Source: Pseudomonas viridiflava (GTDB lineage Bacteria; Pseudomonadota; Gammaproteobacteria; Pseudomonadales; Pseudomonadaceae). From it: a stretch of DNA of 48,017 nt. The notes below the pieces were generated by a model. It saw only the letters and a program-made list of their open reading frames with translations, was not told where the DNA came from and made no database searches. The translations under genes and the position numbers were made by a program. The DNA lies in contig NZ_LKEH01000030.1 of the NCBI RefSeq assembly GCF_001642795.1, positions 99,813 to 147,829 of the forward strand, written 5' to 3'. Shown piece by piece: positions 1 to 7,172 of the stretch (position 1 is its first letter; the number at the start of each line of letters is the position of its first letter).

Positions 1-209
1 GGGGCGTCAGGTAACAAATCCTACGCCATAGACCGTATTTTCAATTTGTCCATTCAGGGCCCGCTCGCCTACAACCCTTGTGTTTCAGGAGCGACGTCGT
101 TTTTGAAATATTTTGGCGCAATTCTTGCGTCAAGAATACAGAACGGCACCGTTGCTTTCTTTTTACGAGACGCACCGGTGTGCCTCGCTCGTCTTGCACA
201 GGTGGTTTT
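1..209. other. Leader region upstream of the GABA-type permease
   Basis: No gene is visible here. An in-frame upstream extension of the permease reading frame begins at 78, but its 44 residues do not look like transporter sequence. The stretch holds a perfect 7-bp inverted repeat at 121-137, listed separately, and AT-rich sequence around 108-120 that could carry a promoter. Confidence 0.5.
121..137. promoter_or_regulatory. Candidate operator dyad upstream of permease
   Basis: ATTCTTG and CAAGAAT form a perfect 7-bp inverted repeat around a 3-nt spacer, 73 bp before the chosen permease start. The symmetry is seen directly; binding by a regulator is inference, and no particular regulator can be named. 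Confidence 0.35.
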
Positions 210-1601
210 ATGAGCAGTACCGCTAACTCTTCCGAGCTCGAACAAGGGCTGAAACCTCGACACATCACCATGCTGTCGATCGCTGGCGTCATCGGCGCCG
301 GTTTGTTCGTCGGCTCCGGCCACGCCATTGCCGAGGCCGGACCTGCCGTGCTGCTGGCTTACGCTGCAGCGGGTACGCTGGTGGTGCTGGTAATGCGCAT
401 GCTGGCTGAAATGGCCGTCGCCTCGCCTGACACCGGTTCATTTTCGACATACGCCGACCGAGCCATTGGGCACTGGGCCGGTTTCACCATCGGTTATCTG
501 TACTGGTGGTTCTGGGTGTTGGTGATTCCGTTGGAGGCCAACGCGGCGGCGACCATCCTGCACGCCTGGTTTCCGAACATCGCGATCTGGATGTTCACGC
601 TGGTCATCACCTTGTTGCTGACAGCCACCAACCTGTTCAGCGTGAAGAACTACGGCGAGTTCGAGTTCTGGTTCGCGCTCATCAAGGTCGTGGCGATCAT
701 CGCGTTCGTGGTGCTGGGTGTGGCAGCAATCTTCGGCCTGCTGCCGACCAGCCAGGTCAGCGGTGTCAGCCATCTGTTCGATACCGGCGGCTTCCTGCCC
801 AACGGCATGGGCGCGGTGCTGGCGGCGATGCTGACCACCATGTTCTCGTTCATGGGCACCGAGATCGTGACCATCGCGGCGGCTGAATCCAAAAATCCGG
901 GCAAGCAGATCACCAAGGCCACCAATTCGGTGATCTGGCGGATCTTCCTGTTCTATCTGGTTTCGATTTTCATCGTTGTGTCGCTGGTGCCATGGAACGA
1001 CCCGCGCCTGGCGGAAGTGGGCTCGTACCAGACCGTGCTGGATGCCATGGGCATTCCCAATGCCAAGCTGATTGTTGATCTGGTGGTGCTGGTTGCGGTG
1101 ACCAGTTGCCTCAACTCGGCGCTGTACACCGCGTCGCGCATGCTGTTCTCGCTGGGCAAGCGGGGTGACGCACCTGCATTGTCCAAGCGCACCAGCAAGG
1201 GCGGCACGCCTTACTGGGCGGTTCTGCTGTCGACGGCGGCAGCGTTCCTGACCGTATTCGCCAACTACATCGCACCTGCTGCTGTGTTCGACTTCCTGCT
1301 GGCCAGTTCCGGCGCCATCGCCTTGCTGGTGTATCTGGTGATCGCCGTGTCGCAACTGCGCATGCGTCAGAAGCGCATCGCGGCGGGTGAGGCCATCGAT
1401 TTCAAGATGTGGCTGTTCCCGTGGCTGACCTGGATGGTGATTGTGTTCATCGTTGCGGTGTTGACGATCATGCTCATCCAGGAAGAGCACCGCATCGAAA
1501 TCATCGCGACCGGCTTGCTCAGCCTGCTGGTGGTCGGGGCTGGCCTGATCGTCTCCCGCCGCCGCAAGGCTTCGCGGGTCGGGGCTGCTGCGCTGGGGTG
1601 A
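210..1601 (+). CDS. gabP: GABA/amino acid permease (APC family, GabP-like)
   Basis: A 463-residue inner-membrane amino acid/proton symporter of the APC superfamily, closest by eye to the GABA permease GabP. The N-terminus carries the family signature (GVIGAGLFVGSG, about residues 24-35) in the first membrane helix. About twelve hydrophobic segments follow, then a short basic tail (RRRKASR). The length matches GabP (about 460). I chose the start at 210 because MSSTANSSELEQGLKPRHI is the usual GabP-type N-terminus, with AGGTGG just upstream; the in-frame start at 78 adds 44 non-homologous residues. It stands alone: no gabT or gabD is adjacent, though a class III aminotransferase lies at 38161. 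Substrate could be another amino acid such as proline, so the symbol is tentative. Confidence 0.8.
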   Translation: MSSTANSSELEQGLKPRHITMLSIAGVIGAGLFVGSGHAIAEAGPAVLLAYAAAGTLVVLVMRMLAEMAVASPDTGSFSTYADRAIGHWAGFTIGYLYWWFWVLVIPLEANAAATILHAWFPNIAIWMFTLVITLLLTATNLFSVKNYGEFEFWFALIKVVAIIAFVVLGVAAIFGLLPTSQVSGVSHLFDTGGFLPNGMGAVLAAMLTTMFSFMGTEIVTIAAAESKNPGKQITKATNSVIWRIFLFYLVSIFIVVSLVPWNDPRLAEVGSYQTVLDAMGIPNAKLIVDLVVLVAVTSCLNSALYTASRMLFSLGKRGDAPALSKRTSKGGTPYWAVLLSTAAAFLTVFANYIAPAAVFDFLLASSGAIALLVYLVIAVSQLRMRQKRIAAGEAIDFKMWLFPWLTWMVIVFIVAVLTIMLIQEEHRIEIIATGLLSLLVVGAGLIVSRRRKASRVGAAALG

Positions 1602-1613
1602 TGGCAAATATCT

Positions 1614-1860
1614 GATCGTGCCCACGCTCTGCGTGGGTATACCGCCCGTGACGCTCCGCGTCACAAATGGCACAGACTGCGGATTCAGTGAGCCAAGCGC
1701 ATTACGTGGATAACGCTGGAGCTTGGGCGCACATCTGCGCCACATTCGAGAGCGGACGCGGAGCGTCCTGGTAGGCATTCCCACGCAGAGCGTAGGAACG
1801 ATCATCATCGTATTCCTCCAGGAGGATTTGTGTATAACGATGAGCGCGTGGGAACGATCA
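1614..1860. repeat. Inverted pair of REP-like repeats (family II) with a tail copy
   Basis: Between the permease and the next gene lie two oppositely oriented copies of a palindrome-rich unit. The forward copy (about 1614-1665) contains CCCACGCTCTGCGTGGG and GTGACGCTCCGCGTCAC. The reverse copy (about 1751-1803) reads CCTACGCTCTGCGTGGG on the minus strand and then GGACGCTCCGCGTCC. A third fragment at 1828-1858 carries TTGTGTATAACGATGAG, which recurs inverted at 31101-31117. Related units sit at 24173-24226 and 31068-31391. These are extragenic REP-type elements; they may also act in transcript ends. Confidence 0.75.
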
Positions 1861-1866
1861 ACTCTT

Positions 1867-2352
1867 TCAGCGCATCGCTCTGGCGTCGCGCTTCATCAGC
1901 AAGTCCGACGCCATCTGGAAATCTGCCTGGAAAGCCTTGCCTTCGACCCACTCCACGGCGGTGTCTTCGTCTTCGTTGTGGTGAATGGCGCGGTAGGTGA
2001 TGAGCAGGCCCATCATGAAGTCGGTCGCTTCCTCTTCGTCTTCTTCCGAAACCACCAGCGCCAGCACCGGGTATTGCAGGAACACCAGACACATCGCCAA
2101 CTGGCTGATGGCCTCGGCGGACTTCATGGTGTCGAACAGGTCTTCGTAGTCGGCCGGGTCGAAACCGTTTTCAACGATGTCCTTGAAGTCGAACGTATTC
2201 ATGTCCAGTTGCACATCGTCGAACGGCTGGTTGACCAGCGCAGAGGCGAATACGGGGTGCACGACGTTGGTCGGCGACTTCCCGGAGCGGTTCTGCTTGG
2301 CCTTGATCTTTGCGCGCTTGGCACGTTTTTGTTGCTTGTCTGGCGAGGCCAT
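1867..2352 (-). CDS. Hypothetical acidic protein with basic N-terminus
   Basis: A 161-residue predicted cytoplasmic protein that I cannot assign to a characterised family. The first 25 residues are strongly basic (KQQKRAKRAKIKAKQNR), followed by a linker with NVVHPVFASALVNQPF. The rest is acidic, with a helical segment carrying EEDEEEATDF. No signal peptide or membrane segment is evident. The start at 2352 (MASPDKQQKRAKR) is preferred over the upstream in-frame start at 2403, whose extra 17 residues are Arg/Cys-rich and unlike the rest, and an AGGA lies upstream. It is transcribed leftward with the PAS chemoreceptor gene behind it, but a terminator at 2475-2497 separates the two. Confidence 0.7.
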   Translation of the reverse strand: MASPDKQQKRAKRAKIKAKQNRSGKSPTNVVHPVFASALVNQPFDDVQLDMNTFDFKDIVENGFDPADYEDLFDTMKSAEAISQLAMCLVFLQYPVLALVVSEEDEEEATDFMMGLLITYRAIHHNEDEDTAVEWVEGKAFQADFQMASDLLMKRDARAMR

Positions 2353-2474
2353 GAGGCGGTCCTTTGTCCGGCGGTAAGGGCAATGGCGGCTATTGAAGCG
2401 CACAGAGCCCGAATAGCCAAGGCCGGGATGCTGGCGAGCGGGTTTGCTATTGATGTCCTGGGCGTAGAAACATA

Positions 2475-2497
2475 AAAGCCCGCAGGGCGCGGGCTTT
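2475..2497 (-). terminator. Rho-independent terminator of the PAS-MCP gene
   Basis: AAAGCCCGC and GCGGGCTTT form a 9-bp stem with a 5-nt loop, followed on the minus strand by TTTTATG. It lies 23 bp past the stop of the gene ending at 2521. Confidence 0.8.
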
Positions 2498-2520
2498 CAG
2501 TGTAGCGGTACAGCGAACAG

Positions 2521-3867
2521 TTATTTTTTGCCGGTTTTGGAGAAGGCTTCTGCCTCGTCCATACGGTTGGCGAACATGCTGACCGCCTCAACGGCATCGC
2601 TCGCGCCGTCACGAATCTGCACGATCACCTGTCCGGCCTGATCCGCCAGCGTAACGCCACGGTTTGCGCCTTCCTGAGTCGCGCTCATGCTCGCGACGGC
2701 CTCGCGTGTCTCGGCCAGAATCTTGCCGATCATCTCGGCGATTTCCGTGGTCGAGCCGCTGGTGCGTCCCGCAAGTTGCCGGACTTCATCGGCCACGACC
2801 GCAAAGCCACGACCCTGATCGCCAGCCCGTGCCGCCTCAATGGCAGCGTTGAGTGCCAGCAGGTTGGTCTGGTCGGCAATCCCACGGATGGTGTTGACGA
2901 TGGCCGTGATCTGTTCCGAACGATCACCCAACTGTCCGACCAGTCTGGCGGATGCGCCGATGTTCTCGGCAATCTGCCGCATCTCGCGTGCCGTTTCCTG
3001 GATCACCAGCGTGCCCTGTTCGGCCACTTTCTCGGTTTCGGCCGAGATGTGATAGGCCTTGGACGCGCCGTGTGCGTCGGCTTCCTGCTTTTCTACACGG
3101 TCGGTGATGTCGCTGGCGAACTTCACGATCTTGTACAGCTTGCCCTCGACGTCATAGACCGGGTTATAGGTCGCTTCCAGCCAGACGACTCGGCCATGCT
3201 TGCCCAGGCGCTTGAACTGGCCGCCCACGAACTCGCCGTGGTTCAGCTTGCGCCAGAACTCTGTGTACTCCGAGCTGTTGACGAACGTCGGCTCACAGAA
3301 GGTCTTGTGGTGTTTGCCTTTGATGTCCGTCAGCGAAAAACCCATCACGTGCAGGAAGTTGTCGTTGGCTGTCAGCACATGGCCGGCCGGGTCGAACTCG
3401 CACACCGCCATGGCGCGGTCCACTGCATTGAGTTTGCTGTGGGTTTCGTTTTCAAGCATGACCTTCCGGGTGACGTCGAGTGCGTACTTAACGATCTTGA
3501 TCACTTTGCCCTGAGCGTCTATCACCGGATTGTAACTGGCCTCTAGCCAGACACTTTTCCCGGTTTTGCTGACACGCTTGAAGGTGCCTGATATGAATTT
3601 ACCTGCCCGCAGCGATGCCCATAGATCGGCATATTCACGACTGCGTGCCATTTCAGGTTCGCAGAAGTCGCGGTGGGACTTGCCGGAAAGCTCTTCGGCC
3701 CGATAACCCATTGCTGTTAGAAAGTTGTCGTTGGCACGCAGGATCCTGCCATCAAGATCCAGCTCGACCACCGCCATCGATTTTTCAAGTGCGCCCATCA
3801 GTCCTTTTGCGCTATCTACTTCTGCCTTCATGGCTGCCAGTTCGTTTTTGCTTTTATTTCCGAACAT
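2521..3867 (-). CDS. bdlA: Soluble double-PAS methyl-accepting chemotaxis protein (BdlA-like)
   Basis: A 448-residue signal transducer with no membrane segment, hence probably cytoplasmic. It has PAS domain 1 at about residues 24-135 and PAS domain 2 at about 146-257. The two are clear duplicates: each has a NDNFL element, an FCEP segment, and a VWLEA(S/T)YNPV strand. A shortened MCP signalling domain follows at about 270-440, with the conserved hairpin tip around residues 330-368 (ADQTNLLALNAAIEAARAG). The architecture matches P. aeruginosa BdlA, a biofilm-dispersion regulator of about 417 residues, and Aer2-like receptors. The PAS domains probably sense redox or a cofactor, but no heme or FAD ligand can be assigned by eye. 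No che genes are nearby. The symbol rests on architecture. Confidence 0.75.
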   Translation of the reverse strand: MFGNKSKNELAAMKAEVDSAKGLMGALEKSMAVVELDLDGRILRANDNFLTAMGYRAEELSGKSHRDFCEPEMARSREYADLWASLRAGKFISGTFKRVSKTGKSVWLEASYNPVIDAQGKVIKIVKYALDVTRKVMLENETHSKLNAVDRAMAVCEFDPAGHVLTANDNFLHVMGFSLTDIKGKHHKTFCEPTFVNSSEYTEFWRKLNHGEFVGGQFKRLGKHGRVVWLEATYNPVYDVEGKLYKIVKFASDITDRVEKQEADAHGASKAYHISAETEKVAEQGTLVIQETAREMRQIAENIGASARLVGQLGDRSEQITAIVNTIRGIADQTNLLALNAAIEAARAGDQGRGFAVVADEVRQLAGRTSGSTTEIAEMIGKILAETREAVASMSATQEGANRGVTLADQAGQVIVQIRDGASDAVEAVSMFANRMDEAEAFSKTGKK

Positions 3868-4032
3868 AACCTGCCGCCTTTGGTGTTGTTTTACGAAATT
3901 CTCGTCATCAGGCTATCGACACCAGAGCTGAAGGCATTAGGGCTGGAATGACGTTTTGGACGGGCGGGATAGGATCAGGATTGGCGGTAACTTTTAGCTG
4001 AAAGCGGTCAGCGCCAAAAGCCGGACAAAGAA

Positions 4033-4057
4033 AAGCCCGCGATGGGGGAGCGGGCTT
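4033..4057 (-). terminator. Terminator downstream of the small lipoprotein gene
   Basis: AAGCCCGC and GCGGGCTT pair around an 8-9 nt loop, with TTTTC on the minus strand after the stem. It lies about 75 bp past the lipoprotein stop at 4132. Confidence 0.7.
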
Positions 4058-4131
4058 AAGGATTCACACTTGGGAGCAGCTCTACAATGGCTTATCGGCT
4101 GTGAAAACTTTGTGAAGAAAACAGGCCGTTT

Positions 4132-4413
4132 TTACTTTTTTTCAGGTGTCTGAACGGTATTGGTCACTTCGGAGGTCGGCACGAAGGTTTTCGACTCTTC
4201 GGCAGCAGCTTCCTTGGATGCAGCCTTGTCTTTGGCGGCTTCGGCATTCTCTTTCGCTGCGTCGTTCACCTTGGCCTGAGCCGATTCCATCTTCTGTTGA
4301 GCGTTTTCCTGATGCGCCTGAGCGTCCTGGGCTTTCTGCTCGGATTTGCTGTCGCAGGCGGCGAGGCCAAGGGTGGCGGCGATGACGAGGGCGGAGGCGG
4401 TAAACTTGAGCAC
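4132..4413 (-). CDS. Small Ala/Lys/Glu-rich lipoprotein
   Basis: A 93-residue predicted lipoprotein. Residues 1-20 form a type II signal peptide (MLKFTASALVIAATLGLAAC) with lipobox LAAC, so Cys20 would be lipidated. Asp follows at +2, which in enterobacteria favours inner-membrane retention; the rule is less firm in pseudomonads. The mature part is a low-complexity helix rich in A, K, E and Q (about residues 24-75), likely a coiled coil, ending in FVPTSEVTNTVQTPEKK. It resembles small Pseudomonas lipoproteins of unknown role. It is monocistronic, with its own terminator at 4033-4057. Confidence 0.8.
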   Translation of the reverse strand: MLKFTASALVIAATLGLAACDSKSEQKAQDAQAHQENAQQKMESAQAKVNDAAKENAEAAKDKAASKEAAAEESKTFVPTSEVTNTVQTPEKK

Positions 4414-4527
4414 AGGATTTTTCCCTTTGAAAACAAATGTATGAGTTCGAGGGGATGGGTAGGGGATTAGTTCAATGGGGTTGCTTCGCTCAACGCTTGA
4501 GGCGTGCAGGAGGGCGGCCCAGGCTTG

Positions 4528-4550
4528 AAAAGCCCGGCAGCAGGCCGGGC
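4528..4550 (-). terminator. Terminator of the two-gene small-ORF unit
   Basis: On the minus strand GCCCGGC and GCCGGGC pair around a 5-nt loop followed by TTTT. It lies 21 bp past the stop of the gene at 4571. Confidence 0.65.
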
Positions 4551-4570
4551 GGGATATTGAGATTCTCTAT

Positions 4571-4897
4571 TCAGCTTAGTGCACGAGCAAGCCCAAAAGA
4601 AATGGCTGAAAACAATGCAGCCATGCTGGTGGCGCCTGCCAGGAATTTCCAGGTCTGCTCGTTCATGGATTTGTGCAGCGAGGCTGTCAGCTCGGAGAGA
4701 TCGGCTTTGGTCGCTGTGGAGTCCAGCTTTGACTCCACGCGGATGAGCCTGACCTGAATGTCGGCCATTGTGGACTCGAGTTTTTCTACACGCTTTTCCA
4801 ATCCATCACCTCCAGGCGGCTCGGTCGGTCCGCCGCGGGTCTTGAGCTTTTCATACTGGGCTTGAAGGATCCTAACATCAACGTTATTGCTCGGCAT
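4571..4897 (-). CDS. Small coiled-coil protein with C-terminal membrane segment
   Basis: A 108-residue protein of unknown function. The N-terminal third is polar (residues 1-33, with Pro/Gly-rich GGPTEPPGGDG). Residues about 33-80 form a heptad-like coiled coil (LEKRVEKLESTMADIQVRL). Residues about 85-107 are hydrophobic (FLAGATSMAALFSAISFGLA), probably a membrane anchor. The layout, coiled coil then tail anchor, recalls XhlA-type small phage/hemolysin-associated proteins, but similarity is of shape only. It overlaps the upstream gene by 14 nt, so the two are probably translationally coupled; AGAGGG precedes the start. A terminator lies just downstream. Confidence 0.65.
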   Translation of the reverse strand: MPSNNVDVRILQAQYEKLKTRGGPTEPPGGDGLEKRVEKLESTMADIQVRLIRVESKLDSTATKADLSELTASLHKSMNEQTWKFLAGATSMAALFSAISFGLARALS

Positions 4898-5123
4898 CTG
4901 TGATGCCCTCTATCTCTCCCAACTCCCGGAGTATGTCGATCTGCTCCTGAATGCTGTCAAAAGCCATTTGAGCGGCGTCTCTCGCTGCTGGCGAAAGGCT
5001 CTCCGAGCTTACCAATGCATGACTGAGGTTCATGACCTTGGAGAGGTTGGCGACGCCTAGGCCATAGAGCCGGGACACCATGATCTTGAGTTTTGCTACT
5101 TCATCACTTTCCATGTCTCTCAA
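4884..5123 (-). CDS. Small hypothetical protein, first gene of the two-gene unit
   Basis: A 79-residue, mostly helical, soluble predicted protein (MRDMESDEVAKLKIMVSRLYG...). It has no signal peptide, membrane segment or recognised motif. A second in-frame ATG at 5114 (MESDEVAKLK) would give 76 residues and cannot be excluded. Its last 14 nt overlap the start of the coiled-coil membrane gene at 4897, implying co-expression and perhaps a shared job. The pair sits about 320 bp from tRNA-Phe. I do not recognise the family. Confidence 0.6.
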   Translation of the reverse strand: MRDMESDEVAKLKIMVSRLYGLGVANLSKVMNLSHALVSSESLSPAARDAAQMAFDSIQEQIDILRELGEIEGITDAEQ

Positions 5124-5376
5124 GTCCTTATCAAAGACGCACTGCGTATAGCTGTTCTACGAGTCCATTCCACGTAGGCAGGCTTCAAAGCTGCGATGCC
5201 GAATTGCAGCGACTTTTCCATGCATCATGAAATGCGGGCAAGCGGAATCGTGGTACATGAAATGTCGAATCGGCATTCAATTGAGCGACGGGCCGGTATT
5301 CGCTTGGAGAGGGGGTCTCATCGGCTGTGGTTGATTCGGATTGAGCAGGGGGCGGCTGTAAATCCCGGACAACAAA
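5124..5376. other. Intergenic stretch without a recognisable gene
   Basis: Between the small-ORF pair and the tRNA-Phe terminator. Short open frames here lack a ribosome-binding site and family resemblance. It must contain the promoter of the leftward small-gene pair, but no clear -35/-10 pair stands out. No tRNA 3'-end copy (attachment-site remnant) is seen. Confidence 0.4.
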
Positions 5377-5397
5377 AAACCCGCACTAGGCGGGTTT
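5377..5397 (-). terminator. Terminator of tRNA-Phe
   Basis: AAACCCGC and GCGGGTTT form an 8-bp stem with a 5-nt loop. On the minus strand the stem is followed by further T residues (TTTTTTGTT), 46 bp after the tRNA 3' end. Confidence 0.8.
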
Positions 5398-5442
5398 CTT
5401 GTGTGCTTCCAGGTGTGCTTGGCATCACCTGAAAACGGAAGG

Positions 5443-5518
5443 TGGTGCCCAGAGACGGAATCGAACCGCCGACACGGGGATTTTCAATCCCCTGCTCTAC
5501 CGACTGAGCTATCTGGGC
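5443..5518 (-). tRNA. tRNA-Phe (GAA)
   Basis: A 76-nt minus-strand cloverleaf. The acceptor arm starts GCCCAGA and ends TCTGGGCACCA, so CCA is encoded. The D-arm contains AGCTCAGTCGGTAGAGC. The anticodon stem-loop is GGGGATTGAAAATCCCC with anticodon GAA. The T-arm is CGGCGGTTCGATTCCG. All stems pair. A strong promoter and a terminator flank it, so it is a single-gene transcript. Confidence 0.97.
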
Positions 5519-5528
5519 AACGGGGCGC

Positions 5529-5557
5529 ATTAAACGTGTTTTTCAGGAGGTCGTCAA
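5529..5557 (-). promoter_or_regulatory. Sigma-70 promoter of tRNA-Phe with GC-rich discriminator
   Basis: On the minus strand TTGACG (5552-5557) and TTTAAT (5529-5534) are separated by exactly 17 bp. The GC-only discriminator GCGCCCCG follows before the tRNA 5' end at 5518. Such discriminators are typical of stringently controlled stable-RNA promoters (established knowledge); control here is inferred. Confidence 0.85.
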
Positions 5558-5619
5558 GCGCGTTCTCAAAAAATATTGAATTATTACCGACGCTTACGAC
5601 CTTCACTGTGCGAAACGCT

Positions 5620-5892
5620 TTATTTCTCGGGCGGAACGTAGCCTTCAGCCTGGGCGTATTCCTCGCCGGACAGGTACTTGTCCATTTCGGCCTGGAGGAA
5701 TTTGCGGTCTTCGGCGTTCATCATGTTCAGGCGGCGTTCGTTGATCAGCAGGGTCTGGTGTTTCTGCCAGTCGGCCCAGGCTTTTTTCGAAACGTGGTTG
5801 AAGATGTCTTCGCCTTTGGCTCCGGGATAAGGGGCGCGTTCGAGGCCTTCCAGTTCTTCTTTGTACTTGCGGCACATTACGGTGCGGGTCAT
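5620..5892 (-). CDS. yggX: YggX, probable Fe(II)-trafficking / oxidative damage protection protein
   Basis: A 90-residue cytoplasmic protein of full family length. It has the hallmark N-terminus MTRTVMCRKYKEELEGL with the conserved Cys7, the PYPGAKGEDIF segment, and WADWQKHQTLLINE. In enterobacteria YggX helps protect Fe-S clusters from oxidants and has been linked to iron trafficking. It overlaps mutY by 4 nt (ATGA). MutY is itself an Fe-S enzyme, and this mutY-yggX pairing is widespread in gammaproteobacteria, suggesting a coupled role in protecting or assembling the cluster. Confidence 0.95.
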   Translation of the reverse strand: MTRTVMCRKYKEELEGLERAPYPGAKGEDIFNHVSKKAWADWQKHQTLLINERRLNMMNAEDRKFLQAEMDKYLSGEEYAQAEGYVPPEK

Positions 5893-6956
5893 GACGACTC
5901 TCCTGCGTTCAATACGTCGGCTGCGCGTTTGAGCAGCTTTTTCACCGGGGCGGCAAGGCCCAGGCGCGGCGGGGTGGCGAGGTTATACCAGAGCCAGTCG
6001 GCCTCGGCCACGTGATGGGCGGACTCCTGGACCTGTACCAGCCAGGGTTCGATGCTCAACTGGAAGTGGCTGAAGGTGTGAATCAGGCCGGGCAGTTCGT
6101 GATGCTTGCCCAATTCCAGCGAGTGTTGTGTTGCCAGATGCTGCACGTCGTCGAAGTGATCGAGTTCCGGCAGGCTCCACAGGCCGCCCCATAGTCCGCT
6201 GGACGGGCGGCGGTACAGCAGAATTGCGCCGTCGCCGTTGGCGAAGATGGGCATGAGGGTGCGTTTTTGCGGCACGGTCTTGCGCGGCTTGGGGATCGGG
6301 TAGCGGGTTTCCAGCCCCAGCATGTGCGCCTGACAGCCGCGCTCGAGCGGGCAGAGCAGGCAGCTGGGTTTGCTGCGGGTGCAGAGGGTGGCGCCCAGGT
6401 CCATCATCGCCTGGGTGTAGTTGTTCACCCTTGTGTGGGGCGTGAAGCGCTCTGCCGTGGCCCACAACTGTTTGGCAACCTTGGGCTCGCCCGGATAGCC
6501 TTCCTGCGCCGTGAAGCGCGCCAGAACGCGCTTGACGTTGCCGTCCAGGATCGAGGCGCGTATGCCCATGCTCAGGCTGGCAATGGCGCCTGCGGTGGAC
6601 AGGCCGATGCCGGGCAGCTCGGTCAGCTTTTCGACATCGCGGGGAAATTCGCCGCCGTGTTCAGCCACGACAATACGCGCGGTCTTTTGCAGGTTGCGGG
6701 CGCGGGTGTAGTAACCCAGGCCGGTCCACAGGTGCAGCACTTCGTCTTCGGGTGCTTCAGCCAGCGCCTGCACGGTCGGCAGGGCTTCCATGAAGCGGTC
6801 GAAGTAGTTCAGCACGGTGCTGACCTGCGTCTGTTGCAACATGATTTCCGACACCCAGACCCGATACGGCGTGATGCCTTGCTGCCAGGGCAGGTCGTGT
6901 CGGCCATGGCGGTCGTACCAATCCAGAACTGCGCTGGAAAATTGCTCGGGTTGCAT
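5889..6956 (-). CDS. mutY: Adenine DNA glycosylase MutY
   Basis: A 355-residue base-excision repair enzyme that removes adenine mispaired with 8-oxoguanine. The helix-hairpin-helix LPGIGLSTAGAI is at residues 114-125. The catalytic residues appear at the E. coli positions: Glu37 (SEIMLQQTQV) and Asp138 (ILDGNVKRVLAR). The [4Fe-4S] ligands are Cys192, Cys199, Cys202 and Cys208, with the canonical C-X6-C-X2-C-X5-C spacing. The C-terminal NUDIX-like 8-oxoG recognition domain (about 225-345) is complete. It is followed by yggX in a 4-nt overlap. A tripartite REP element lies just upstream at 7013-7157. Confidence 0.97.
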   Translation of the reverse strand: MQPEQFSSAVLDWYDRHGRHDLPWQQGITPYRVWVSEIMLQQTQVSTVLNYFDRFMEALPTVQALAEAPEDEVLHLWTGLGYYTRARNLQKTARIVVAEHGGEFPRDVEKLTELPGIGLSTAGAIASLSMGIRASILDGNVKRVLARFTAQEGYPGEPKVAKQLWATAERFTPHTRVNNYTQAMMDLGATLCTRSKPSCLLCPLERGCQAHMLGLETRYPIPKPRKTVPQKRTLMPIFANGDGAILLYRRPSSGLWGGLWSLPELDHFDDVQHLATQHSLELGKHHELPGLIHTFSHFQLSIEPWLVQVQESAHHVAEADWLWYNLATPPRLGLAAPVKKLLKRAADVLNAGESS

Positions 6957-7012
6957 CGCCTGGTGGGCTCCTGTGAAACAGCTCGTGACCTGATGAAATG
7001 CGGGTACTGAAT

Positions 7013-7157
7013 GTGTGAGGCGGCTTGCCGACGATCAGGTCGACGCGGTCTGTCAGGCCTACCGCGTCATCGTTCATCGCCGGCAAGCCGCCTCCCACAG
7101 TCCGGCGTTTGCTGCGCGACAGCGCTACGTCGAAAGACGTGGTGCCGCCTTCCACAG
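7013..7157. repeat. Tripartite REP element, copy A
   Basis: A 145-bp extragenic element. The first two modules are in inverted orientation (GAGGCGGCTTGCC at about 7017-7029 and GGCAAGCCGCCTCCCAC at about 7082-7098), forming a REPIN-like hairpin. A third module (TGCTGCGCGACAGCGCTACG at about 7110-7129, then GACGTGGTGCCGCCTTCCACA) follows. The whole unit recurs in opposite orientation at 13245-13388. It fills the gap between mutY and the AsmA gene. Confidence 0.85.
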
Positions 7158-7172
7158 CTTGTTATGTGCCGA

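Noticed and set aside
438..1808. Minus-strand open frame opposite the GABA-type permease
   Set aside because: His/Arg/Gln-rich shadow; the permease on the other strand has full family motifs and membrane helices.
5376..5520. Integrated element boundary at tRNA-Phe
   Set aside because: No integrase gene and no repeated tRNA 3' end were found in the window, so there is no evidence for an attachment site.
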